Source: an uncultured Armatimonadota bacterium
GTDB taxonomy: Bacteria; Armatimonadota; Fimbriimonadia; Fimbriimonadales; Fimbriimonadaceae
Direction of reading: 5' to 3'
NCBI GenBank assembly: GCA_903904815.1
Contig: CAIVDU010000071.1
Span: 62,001 to 126,000 of the forward strand
DNA: 64,000 nt
The first letter of the stretch is position 1, and the number at the start of each line of letters is the position of its first letter. The notes below the pieces were generated by a model, which did not search any database, was not told the DNA's origin, and was given only the letters and a program-made list of their open reading frames with translations. Positions 8,603-16,260 of this stretch are shown piece by piece. The position numbers were made by a program, and so were the translations under genes.

Positions 8603-9049
8603 ATGCTAAAATCACTTTTACTACTGCCATTAGTTCGTAACTGGACCACGCTTAAACTGCAGGGCCCAACATGTCACGGTTTGCGATTGGAGGTGACAGG
8701 CTATGAACGGAAAGGTTCGGATGTGGCTTTACGATTCAAACTTGCGAACGTATCGAACAAAGCTGTTATATTCAATTCAATAGTGATGTCGCCCGAAGCT
8801 ATGCGGATTAGGTTTCTTGATAAGCGTCATAACCTGCTTCATTATGAAGGTGATAATATGGCCGAAGCGTTTCCGGACAAAATAATCAGGTTGTCAGCCG
8901 GGTCGGAATACAAGATTCAATCGCGCTTTCATTTTCGTGCGAGCCAAGCCCCAAGATTTCTGGTGATGTGGACCGCGTACCCGGTGGATGGCAGGTTCCC
9001 GGGAATTTGGAGCGGAGAGTTACACGTGAACAAAAGTCGACTTTTCTGA
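8603..9049 (+). CDS. Small beta-rich hypothetical protein (Ig-like fold suspected)
   Basis: The frame opens at TTG 8579, but ATG 8603 is preferred, giving 148 residues starting MLKSLLLLPLVRNW. The N-terminal hydrophobic run is too short for a confident signal peptide. Residues with the pattern LKLQGP, GLRLEV, VALRFKLANVSNKAV and later FLVMWTAYP suggest a beta sandwich in which a 'normal strand, N-x-S-x-K' turn recurs. Its N-terminal half resembles the frame at 2726-3154 on the other side of the three-gene module. The function is not recognised; a secreted or periplasmic Ig-like protein is a guess. Confidence 0.5.
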   Translation: MLKSLLLLPLVRNWTTLKLQGPTCHGLRLEVTGYERKGSDVALRFKLANVSNKAVIFNSIVMSPEAMRIRFLDKRHNLLHYEGDNMAEAFPDKIIRLSAGSEYKIQSRFHFRASQAPRFLVMWTAYPVDGRFPGIWSGELHVNKSRLF

Positions 9050-9090
9050 GATTTCGGTTCAAAGGTCATACGCAATGTGTGTGCGGCGGT

Positions 9091-9472
9091 CTTGACGCCG
9101 CTGTGATTAGCACGGCTTGTCTCCCGATCCCACCGAGCGTAGTGTGGCAATTCAGCGCTGTGAATCGGGAACGTGCGCGGAGCGTTCGAGGCAGTCGAAG
9201 GTTTAAAGGGACCGCTAAATTCCAGTCTCTGCTTCGTTACACGGGTGTCAAGCCACCCTGTTGAAAGCGGCGTCAAGGAGGATGTTGCACTGGGCGCTCC
9301 GGGTGACTTTTTACGTGCTGTGTGGACTGCGGTGGTCTTGACGCCGCTATTTACAGTGCGGCTTGACGCAAGTGTAGGGTGGCCCACGATGGTGTCCAAG
9401 GGTTCATTTGAACCTACGATTGTCTCAAACTCTCCACGCACGTCAAGCCGTGCTGATCAAAGCGCGGTCAAG
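9091..9472. repeat. REP-like cluster: four 29-base units in alternating orientation
   Basis: Units are at 9091-9119 (+), 9249-9277 (-), 9337-9365 (+) and 9444-9472 (-), each exactly 29 bases. Oriented alike, all begin CTTGAC and end GGCTTG. Three start with CTTGACGCCGCT; the fourth has CTTGACCGCGCT. The ends GCCG and CGGC can pair as a small hairpin around a variable, AT-richer centre. Spacers are about 130, 59 and 78 bases. Strict alternation recalls BIME arrays of REP elements (family knowledge). There is no cas gene, and direct orientation is not kept, so it is not a CRISPR. Confidence 0.65.
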
Positions 9473-9518
9473 CCCGCGCACTCCAAATAGTTTGCTGCCT
9501 TAGCGGTTTATCTGCATA

Positions 9519-9632
9519 TCCCAACGCAACACTCTCCAAGACCGCCGCACTCCACACAGATCGCAAATACTCGTTCGATGCGCCCAGCGCAACACACTCC
9601 GGGTCCGCGCGCTCCCACATGGTTTGTAACCA
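9519..9632 (+). repeat. Two imperfect copies of a ~50-base GC-rich sequence
   Basis: The stretch beginning near 9520 (CAACGCAACACTCTCC, then ACCGCCGCACTCC, then ACACAGATCGCAAATAC) recurs near 9583 (CAGCGCAACACACTCC, then GTCCGCGCGCTCC, then CACATGGTTTGTAACC). A shorter relative, CCCGCGCACTCCAAATAGTT, is at 9474. These are decayed tandem copies next to the REP-like cluster; no gene is seen in 9050-9924. Confidence 0.4.
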
Positions 9633-9924
9633 CTACTGTTCACCGGAATAAACCAGCGCAGCGGCCTCGAGGGTTGAGACCTGTAAGGGGGGACACTTTG
9701 GAAGGTCGTGATCGGAGGCTTCGTCGCACGAGGCGATGCCTGAACCTTAGGCATCGGGGCCACGTTTTGCATATCCAAACCGATCTCTTGCAATCGAGGC
9801 GTCAAGGCGAGAGTTGTGAACTAAACGGCATCTTTACGGGCCGGGGGGGATATCGCTACTTATTCGCCCTGGGCTTCCGACTCCCCAGCGTACGGGCACT
9901 CTGAATGTTTTGCCGGGGGAACGC

Positions 9925-11880
9925 ATGAAAAAACTGTTTGGGAATCTTCGACTGGCCTACAAGCTGGCACTCGGATTTGGTCTAAGCCTCGCGCTGACGG
10001 CGGTGGTGTTGTGGGTCGCGGTGGCCGGAATTGCCGGCCTGCGGAGCCAGATCACCGACCTTTCGGACCACTCGCTTCAGGCGCAAGTGAACCTCGCGCA
10101 CTTCATATCGAGCGCCTCCGATGCTCGAATCCGACAGTATCGGACGGCAGGGTTGACTGGAAAAGATGCACAGGATCTCGCCGCGCTCGCGGATGAGGCC
10201 TTCGTGAAGGCCGATTCGGCACTTGAAGCCTATTCCAAAGGTGTCAGCGACCCTGAGGATCGTAAGAACACGGATGCGCTTCATTCGGCCTGGAAGAATT
10301 ACGAGGAAGTTTGGACCACGAACCGGGCCCAAATCGTGGCCATGGAACCCGCGCAGGCCTTCCGATTAATCGAAACTCACACAACTTCGATTTACCGGAG
10401 TGCATTGGTTCCCTCAGAGGTAGCTGCCACAGATTGGGTGGAGCACCACGGCATGTCCTCGGCTAAGGCCGCCGACGGGGCCGCCTCATCCGCCGTTTCC
10501 AATGTAGTCAAAATTGGAATCGCGGCGATATTCGTGGGAGCTTTTGCGGGATGGATCATCACGCGGGCGATTACAGTTCCAATTCAGAAGGTTTCGGAAG
10601 GGCTTACATCGATTGCAGATAACTGCGCTCTCGCACTCCATAACGGACTCTCTGCCTTGTCCCAGGGAGATCTTTCAGTGCCGGTCGAGGCATTGACGAA
10701 GCCGATAGCTTGCGAAACGACCGACGAAGTCGGACTGATGACGGCCAGCTTTAACAGGACGCTGGGCAAGATTCAGGATTCCATTGAGTCTTATAACGGG
10801 GCACGGACGGCGCTTACGGTTCTCGTCCGGAAGGTCTCGGAGAGCGCGAACACGGTTTCCAGCACGAGCCAAAGCCTTGCCGCAGCGGCGGAAGAGAGCA
10901 CGGCGGCATCGAGTGAAATCGCTTCGGGCAGTCAGACTTTGGCGGCGGGGGCCAGCAACGCGGCCATTGCCATGGTCCAGGTATCTGGACGTGTCCAAGA
11001 CGTCCGTGAGGCGAGCGATGTTCAGGATGGGCTCATCACCGGCATCAACGAACAGGTATCGAGCGCCAATACGGCCGTTCATGGGGTCACGAACGCAGCT
11101 CGTGAAATGGCCACTGCGGCCGACAACGGTAACCGAGCGGTCGGCGAGACGGTGTCGGCGATGAAATCGGTCAGCGAAGAAGTCGCGAAGTCGACGGAAA
11201 AGATTCGTGAATTGGACATGCACGGTCAGGAGATTGGCAAGATTGTCGAAACGATCGAGCAGATCGCTCAGCAGACCAACCTTCTTGCGCTGAACGCCGC
11301 CATCGAGGCGGCTCGGGCCGGGGAGCACGGCAGAGGCTTCGCCGTCGTCGCCGATGAAGTTCGGAAGCTTGCTGAAAAGTCGAGCCAGGCAACCCAACAG
11401 ATCGGAGAACTTATCGGCGCGGTCCGGCGAACAGTGGGAGAAACGGTCACCGCCGTCGATCGAGCGCAAGCCGAAGTCGCCAACGGAACGCATAAGAGCG
11501 AACTCGCCGGCCAGTCCCTGACCCAGATCCTGGAGTCTTCGAAGACGGTCCTGTCGGAGAACGACGCGGTGGCGTCGGTGACGGGCAAGGTCGTGCAAAT
11601 GATGGGAGAGATTGCCCAGATTGCCGAGAAGAATCGAGACGCAACTACGGAGATGAAACAAGGCGCGCAGGGCGTCCAAGAGGCGATCGAAACGGTCGCC
11701 GCCATTAGCCAGGAGTCCGCGGCCGGCGCGCAGCAGTTGACGGCGAGCATCCAGCAAGTCGGCATTGCGTCGACCGAGTTGGCGCGATTGAGTCAGGACC
11801 TGGAGGGGATCGTGTCGACGTTCAAGTTGGACGATGGCGCGGGGGTTCGGAAGACATCTGGGCTCAGAGTTGCGGCGTGA
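9925..11880 (+). CDS. Methyl-accepting chemotaxis protein
   Basis: A 651-residue membrane chemoreceptor. ATG 9925 follows GGGGGA and is preferred to a TTG at 9910. A first membrane helix lies near residues 10-35, a four-helix-bundle-type ligand domain at about 35-185, a second membrane helix at about 190-215 ([16 protein letters not shown]), then HAMP and a long coiled-coil signalling domain. The conserved hairpin tip is present around 440-480: [19 protein letters not shown] followed by [15 protein letters not shown]. It should dock CheA/CheW and set kinase activity in response to a periplasmic ligand. No other che genes are nearby, so the ligand cannot be inferred. Long antisense frames across it arise from biased third positions and are not genes. 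Confidence 0.93.
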   Translation: MKKLFGNLRLAYKLALGFGLSLALTAVVLWVAVAGIAGLRSQITDLSDHSLQAQVNLAHFISSASDARIRQYRTAGLTGKDAQDLAALADEAFVKADSALEAYSKGVSDPEDRKNTDALHSAWKNYEEVWTTNRAQIVAMEPAQAFRLIETHTTSIYRSALVPSEVAATDWVEHHGMSSAKAADGAASSAVSNVVKIGIAAIFVGAFAGWIITRAITVPIQKVSEGLTSIADNCALALHNGLSALSQGDLSVPVEALTKPIACETTDEVGLMTASFNRTLGKIQDSIESYNGARTALTVLVRKVSESANTVSSTSQSLAAAAEESTAASSEIASGSQTLAAGASNAAIAMVQVSGRVQDVREASDVQDGLITGINEQVSSANTAVHGVTNAAREMATAADNGNRAVGETVSAMKSVSEEVAKSTEKIRELDMHGQEIGKIVETIEQIAQQTNLLALNAAIEAARAGEHGRGFAVVADEVRKLAEKSSQATQQIGELIGAVRRTVGETVTAVDRAQAEVANGTHKSELAGQSLTQILESSKTVLSENDAVASVTGKVVQMMGEIAQIAEKNRDATTEMKQGAQGVQEAIETVAAISQESAAGAQQLTASIQQVGIASTELARLSQDLEGIVSTFKLDDGAGVRKTSGLRVAA

Positions 11881-11968
11881 GTTGCGGTTGGGGATCCCGT
11901 CCATTCTGCTGCAGACTCAATTTGGGGTCGCAACCGCGACCCAGGAATGGTTGATATCCCCCTCCCTT

Positions 11969-12008
11969 CCCTCCCCCGCGAGCGCTCCTGCGTCGCAGCG
12001 GGAGAGGG
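11969..12008. repeat. GC-rich hairpin downstream of the chemoreceptor
   Basis: Arms CCCTCCCCCGC and GCGGGAGAGGG pair over 11 bases with one mismatch around an 18-base loop. No T run follows, so it may be a palindromic repeat rather than an intrinsic terminator. Confidence 0.4.
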
Positions 12009-12072
12009 CCGGGTTTACCATTCCCGGGCTAGCTCGTAGGTTCAACTTGGTCTGAGCGCGTGGGTCTTGGGA

Positions 12073-12211
12073 GGGTGGTCGTTTCTTCGAGCGACGGGCC
12101 GCCGGGCGGCACAACCCCCTCCGGGGTTAGCTTTGTGGCGGGACGACCACCCCGGGTAGCGACCCGGGAGGGTCGCAACCCAGGGCTAGTAGACACAACG
12201 CCTCCGACGTT
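12073..12211. repeat. Dispersed intergenic repeat, copy 1 (with inverted-repeat arms)
   Basis: The core at 12111-12211 contains CCCCCTCCGGGG, then CCCGGGTAGCGACCCGGG, CCAGGGCT, and ACACAACGCCTCCGACGTT. The same ordered blocks recur at 18711-18820, and the last part also at 12297-12337. An additional perfect pair, GGGTGGTCGT at 12073-12082 and ACGACCACCC at 12143-12152, can form a long stem. Short recurrent elements like this are common in the intergenic space of some environmental bacteria; no coding capacity is evident. Confidence 0.55.
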
Positions 12212-12296
12212 AAGAATGCCGTCGGACTAACCGATTGTGACGGCTCGTCGCAGCCACCGAAGATGTCATGGGCTTACGCCGGAGATGGTAATTTCT

Positions 12297-12337
12297 GCAA
12301 CCCTGGGCTCGCAGACACAACGGCTCCGACGTTGGAT
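12297..12337. repeat. Dispersed intergenic repeat, partial copy 2
   Basis: Only the 3' part of the element is recognisable: GCAACCCTGGGCT, then ACACAACGGCTCCGACGTTG. It aligns with copies 1 and 3, differing at a few positions. Confidence 0.45.
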
Positions 12338-12405
12338 ACGTGGCAATTGAACGTTCGGAAAGGGTCGCACCGCGTCCCGCGTTGATGGTTGGTTAGCTTG
12401 CCCGA

Positions 12406-12442
12406 CCCACGATAGGACCGCACGGAACGGTCCAATCGTGGG
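12406..12442. terminator. Strong hairpin downstream of the GH9-like gene
   Basis: CCCACGATAGGACCG (12406-12420) and CGGTCCAATCGTGGG (12428-12442) pair over 15 bases with one mismatch around a 7-base loop. It lies about 75 bases beyond the GH9-like stop on the minus strand and in the 3' region of the convergent chemoreceptor. A second small stem AACCG/CGGTT follows at 12454-12467. Without a T run it is at best a weak or factor-assisted terminator; a palindromic repeat is the alternative. Confidence 0.4.
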
Positions 12443-12517
12443 CCAAGTTACGCAACCGCTACGCGGTTGGGGGATCGCCTATAAACCGGCGTAGAGGACA
12501 ATTCCACATCCCATTGA

Positions 12518-14209
12518 TCAGGATCGCTGCGTCGAAATCGCTGTCCAGCGGGAGAGGGCGCTTAGCCAGGCGCCGCCGTGGGAGATCCAGTCTTCGTCGG
12601 TGAAGGCGTGAGGGCCGTCGTTGGCTTGGGTGGGGTCCACGTCGAATCGGAACTGGTCTCCGACGCTGAAGCCGTTACAAATGGATCCTCGGATCTGCAT
12701 CCAGTTGCCAGCCTGTTCGGTGCCGAAGCCTTGGATCATGCTGCAGGGGAGGGCGATTCCCGGGGAGATGTCGCGACTGAACATGTGTGAGGCGAAGAGA
12801 CTCTCAGCGGTGACGCCGGCGTTGAGCCCGGCGATCCATTGGAGGTTGCCGGTGGCAACGGCCAAGAATCGATCGTCCTGAAGCCGTCGATAGAACTCGA
12901 ATGCGAGAGCAGAAGTCAGGGCGTAGGCGGCGTTCATCCCGTGCCAGAGGCCGGCAAACCAAAGGAGCCCTTCTCCCTCGAAATACCCCAGAGGCAAGAT
13001 GTTGAATGGGTTCGCTTCGCTGGCGGGGAGCAAGTAGCCGAAGGCAAACTCCTCAGCGGCCTTTCGCCACAGCGCAGCGTCAGGGTGGTCGGGCGCGATG
13101 TCGCCGAGGAGCAGCAGCGGAAGGATGTAGTGGGGAAAATGGCCGCCCATGTCCGCGCCGAGAACACCTTCGCACGCACTGTGCGACCATGCTTTCTCGG
13201 CGACGTCCAACGACTCGTAGGTTCGAAAGTGACCGTATAGGGTTCCGTGAGGGTTTGACTTCGAGATCTGGCGTTTCAAAACTTGGCGGGCTAGCTCGGC
13301 ACATTGCTCGAGCCGGGAATCCTCTCCGGCACGGACCATTTCCACTTCCGCCCACAGCTCCATCATCAGGTCTCGGGTCATCCACTCATTGGGAATCGGA
13401 GTCCCCGGCGCGATCCCGTGAATGGATCGTGAAACTCCGTAGTCGCCAAGGGGCTGCGCGGTTTTCAGCCAAGCGAGGGCAGCGCGAGCGCGCGACACAT
13501 AGTCTTCCCTCTTGGAAAGATGCTGATCCGACAGGACCTGGGCGGCGCGCGCCCACGACATCGCTGCCTTCGAAACGTCCCCTGGCAGGATCAGTTGGTC
13601 GAATTTCCAGACTTGATGGACAACAGCTCCCTGGCCTTGGGGAAGCTGGGCGGCAAGATCCTGGAGGAGGGCGAGGTAGTCGCACCCGTTGACGATTTGG
13701 GATTCCAGACGTTCGCGATCGAGCTCGGAAAGGGTATCAGGGGCGAACTCAAGGATATCCATCAGCCCCACCAGGAAGGCGGCATGGCTGTCGGCCTCCT
13801 GCCATTCCGCGCCAGCGTCGTACCAGCCGACACGGTTGCGAGCCAACTTTTGCCGTCGCTCGGCTTGGTCGATCGAGGTGTGCCACCAGGTCTTGTTCCA
13901 GAGCACGTTCGGGGCCACCTCAAAGACGGTGCTTTGCAGAGGCTGGACGGTGGATGTATGAACGGTCAGTTGGTACCGCCCTTCCTGGCTTAGTTCGGAG
14001 AAGTCGACTAACCACCAATGACTTCCCCACATCTGACCCCACTTGGTCACCGGACCGCTCAACTCGAACTCGGTCACTCCCTCTTTTGTCAGGCGCCAGC
14101 GCGCGTCGGGATCGGCAATGAGTCCGCTGGGACCCCGTACCACGGCGTGCTTGGGCATCGCTAGGTCGTAACCTACTTGGGAAAACAGTAGTCCGATGGG
14201 GGTCGTCAT
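12518..14209 (-). CDS. Glycoside hydrolase family 9-like protein
   Basis: 563 residues without an obvious signal peptide. The N-terminal ~100 residues match the CelD_N Ig-like domain (LFSQVGYDL), and the remainder fits an (alpha/alpha)6 barrel of GH9 type. GH9 enzymes hydrolyse beta-1,4-glucans or related oligosaccharides by inversion, using two Asp in a DAGD motif and a C-terminal Glu. Here the motif reads GWYDAGAEW, so D131 is kept but the position of the usual base is A134; a candidate acid is E539 in DEDW. The enzyme may be diverged or inactive as a cellulase. Its ATG overlaps the ribokinase stop (ATGA), so the two are translationally coupled, with deoC in the same run. Confidence 0.75.
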   Translation of the reverse strand: MTTPIGLLFSQVGYDLAMPKHAVVRGPSGLIADPDARWRLTKEGVTEFELSGPVTKWGQMWGSHWWLVDFSELSQEGRYQLTVHTSTVQPLQSTVFEVAPNVLWNKTWWHTSIDQAERRQKLARNRVGWYDAGAEWQEADSHAAFLVGLMDILEFAPDTLSELDRERLESQIVNGCDYLALLQDLAAQLPQGQGAVVHQVWKFDQLILPGDVSKAAMSWARAAQVLSDQHLSKREDYVSRARAALAWLKTAQPLGDYGVSRSIHGIAPGTPIPNEWMTRDLMMELWAEVEMVRAGEDSRLEQCAELARQVLKRQISKSNPHGTLYGHFRTYESLDVAEKAWSHSACEGVLGADMGGHFPHYILPLLLLGDIAPDHPDAALWRKAAEEFAFGYLLPASEANPFNILPLGYFEGEGLLWFAGLWHGMNAAYALTSALAFEFYRRLQDDRFLAVATGNLQWIAGLNAGVTAESLFASHMFSRDISPGIALPCSMIQGFGTEQAGNWMQIRGSICNGFSVGDQFRFDVDPTQANDGPHAFTDEDWISHGGAWLSALSRWTAISTQRS

Positions 14210-15132
14210 GGGTTAGCCTCAAGGAATCGATCGATGTCTTCGCGCCTCGGGATCGATGGCTGGGCGCCAAGACGTTGAACGGAAAGGGCGGAAGCGGCAC
14301 TCGCAAACCGTACGGCTTCGATCGTTTCCGCTCCCTGGACCAGCGCGACGGCAAGCGCGCCACAGAACGTGTCCCCTGCCGCGGTTGTATCGAAGGGGGT
14401 CACCTGATACGCGGCGAAGTGGCAGCCCTGGGAAGAGGTCTTTACCCACACACCCTGCTTTCCTAAAGTCACGATCACCCTACGAGGACCCAGGCTGTAC
14501 AGCACTTCGGCGGCCGCTTCGGCTTGTTCCAAAGTCTCAACCTCCAATCGGGTGAGGGCGGCGGCTTCGTTGGTATTGACGACCAAAACGTCGATCAGGT
14601 GGGATACAGCGACGCTCATGTCTCGAACCGGCGCGTAGTTGAGAAGTGTGGGAACGCCCTTCGAGTGGGCTAGCTCCAAAGCCCGGATCACAGCGGATGG
14701 AGGAATCTCCATCTGCAAAACGATTAGGCTTGCCCCTTCAAATAAGTCTGAAATGGCGTCGAGGTGGGAGGCGGTGAGTGAGTAGTTTGCCCCCGGAGCG
14801 ACCGATAGATAGTTGTCGCCAACATTGTCCGTCATCACGAGCGCGGTTCCAGAACGGTGTTGGGTGTCACGCAGTATGTGGTCGGTGCAGATGCCGTCGA
14901 GTCGGAAGTTTTCTTCCATGGCTCGTCCGAAATGGTCGTCGCCGACTGCGGTGATAAATGTGACGCTTCCGCCGGCGCGAGCGGAAGCCACCGCTTGATT
15001 GGCTCCCTTCCCTCCGAAAGTTTGGAGGAACTCGCCGTCGGTCACCGTCTCCCCTCGCTCGGGAAGGGATTTCAGACGCATGACAAAGTCGACGTTGGAG
15101 CTACCGATGACAAGAATTCGGCGATCAGGCAT
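14206..15132 (-). CDS. rbsK: Ribokinase (PfkB family)
   Basis: 308 residues with the full PfkB signature: N-terminal GSSNVDFV, the substrate-binding GGKGANQAVA (about residues 41-50) and the C-terminal anion-hole/catalytic motif TAAGDTFCGA (250-259, base D254). Ribokinase phosphorylates D-ribose to ribose-5-phosphate in the cytoplasm; deoxyribose can be a substrate in some members. The gene is 14 bases after deoC and overlaps the GH9-like gene by 4 bases, so the three form an operon. The combination with DeoC points to (deoxy)ribose or nucleoside salvage, placed beside carbohydrate genes. Confidence 0.9.
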   Translation of the reverse strand: MPDRRILVIGSSNVDFVMRLKSLPERGETVTDGEFLQTFGGKGANQAVASARAGGSVTFITAVGDDHFGRAMEENFRLDGICTDHILRDTQHRSGTALVMTDNVGDNYLSVAPGANYSLTASHLDAISDLFEGASLIVLQMEIPPSAVIRALELAHSKGVPTLLNYAPVRDMSVAVSHLIDVLVVNTNEAAALTRLEVETLEQAEAAAEVLYSLGPRRVIVTLGKQGVWVKTSSQGCHFAAYQVTPFDTTAAGDTFCGALAVALVQGAETIEAVRFASAASALSVQRLGAQPSIPRREDIDRFLEANP

Positions 15133-15146
15133 TTAGGTGGCGGCTC

Positions 15147-15908
15147 CTAGTAGTCAGCGGCGACGCGATTATCGGTGGGGAGTGGGTTCCCTTCTCCCTC
15201 CGCGCGTCTCAAAAACTCATCTAGGATCAATGCGGTGGAAGTCGTTCCCACCCGGGCGCACCCCAAATCCAAGCACCTTTCGACCGCCTTGAGGTCGCGA
15301 ACACCGCCAGAAGCCTTGACGCCCACGGCGGCTGAGCACACGGACCGCATCAACCGGAGGTTGTCCTCGGTCGCGCCTTCGTAAGAGTAGGTCCCGGCCG
15401 AGTTCTTTACAAATCCGAATCCGGTGGAGGTCTTGACGTAGTCGGCGTTGGCTAATTCGGAGACTCGGCACAGCTCGGAAATGAGCTTGGGATCGTCTAG
15501 GTAGTCGGTCTCTAGAATCACCTTGGTTAACGCGCCGTGCCGCTTGCCCTCAGCGACGACGATCGCGATATCGCTGCGGACATAGTCCCAATCGCCTGAG
15601 AAGACTTTGCCCAAGTTCACCACCATGTCTAGCTCGCTTGCGCCACTTGTACAAGCGATTTCAGCTTCGACTCGCTTCACTTCCGACTCGCTCGAGCCGT
15701 GCGGGAAGCCAATGACCGTCCCCACGGCAACCGACGAACCCACGAGGATTTCGGCGGCTTGCCTGACAAAGTAGGGCTTCACACAAACAGAAGCGATCGC
15801 GTACTTGGCAGCTAGCTCACAGCCGAGAACCATTTCGTGATCCGTCATGGTGGGATGGAGGAGAGCGTGATCGATGACTCCGGCGATTTGAGGGTAGGTG
15901 TAGGGCAT
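15147..15908 (-). CDS. deoC: Deoxyribose-phosphate aldolase
   Basis: 253 residues, normal length for DeoC. It carries the Schiff-base lysine in DYVKTSTGFG (K159), a second active-site lysine in VGVKASGG (K198) and the Asp of ASELDMVVN (D94). The enzyme cleaves 2-deoxyribose-5-phosphate to glyceraldehyde-3-phosphate and acetaldehyde. It is first in the deoC-rbsK-GH9-like operon. The upstream region contains half-sites resembling the operator of the regulator at 20.4 kb. Confidence 0.93.
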   Translation of the reverse strand: MPYTYPQIAGVIDHALLHPTMTDHEMVLGCELAAKYAIASVCVKPYFVRQAAEILVGSSVAVGTVIGFPHGSSESEVKRVEAEIACTSGASELDMVVNLGKVFSGDWDYVRSDIAIVVAEGKRHGALTKVILETDYLDDPKLISELCRVSELANADYVKTSTGFGFVKNSAGTYSYEGATEDNLRLMRSVCSAAVGVKASGGVRDLKAVERCLDLGCARVGTTSTALILDEFLRRAEGEGNPLPTDNRVAADY

Positions 15909-16260
15909 GTTGGAATGTTGGTCCCAGACGTCCGTCAGTCGAGTGAGCGACGAAATGGATTCGTTCTGGCGCGAAGTTAGGGCGAGGCGGCGCTATCCCC
16001 ATATCGTCCCTTCAAGATTCTACAACAATTGCAGAGCGCAACGTAACACTTAGTCAGTCTGTAAACACTCTTTTTGTCCTTCCTAGGCCCGGGCAACCGA
16101 CAAGGAGCATTCTCAGAAGCAGGTAAATCGGGCGATTTTGAATAGAAGAATGAACTCTTTTGCGCCAATCACCCTCCTATTCACTGAGCAAAATTGGAAA
16201 GCTGGCCGCTTGAAATGCTCATGATTGTGCTCACACACTTTGCACGGTAAGGACCATAGG
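15909..16260. promoter_or_regulatory. Divergent promoter region between deoC and GH74 gene
   Basis: About 350 bases with AT-rich patches. The segment around 16040-16075 holds CGTAACACTTAG and CTGTAAACACTC, each resembling half of the TTGTGTnATAACACTT site found at 20399 and 21622. This makes it a plausible control region for both divergent genes, but no full site is present. Confidence 0.35.

Larger units (their letters stand above)
11881..12517. other. Repeat-rich spacer between chemoreceptor and GH9-like gene
   Basis: The two flanking genes are convergent, so this ~640-base stretch holds two transcript ends. It contains several inverted repeats and two copies of a dispersed repeat, described separately, and no credible gene. 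Confidence 0.5.

Noticed and set aside
2600-9049. att site duplication bounding an integrated element
   Set aside because: I looked for a second copy of the tRNA 3' end (GGTTCGAGTCC...) to the right and saw none, and no integrase gene is present; integration at the tRNA remains only a possibility.
9091-9472. CRISPR array
   Set aside because: Repeats alternate in orientation, spacers differ greatly in length and there is no cas gene.
9500-9904. Open frames at 9500-9805 (-) and 9578-9904 (+)
   Set aside because: Both cover decayed repeats and have Arg/Pro-rich, unstructured products without ribosome-binding sites.
10675-11904. 409-residue minus-strand frame across the chemoreceptor
   Set aside because: Antisense shadow of a high-GC gene with Arg/Leu-rich, non-protein-like composition; the plus-strand chemoreceptor is unmistakable.
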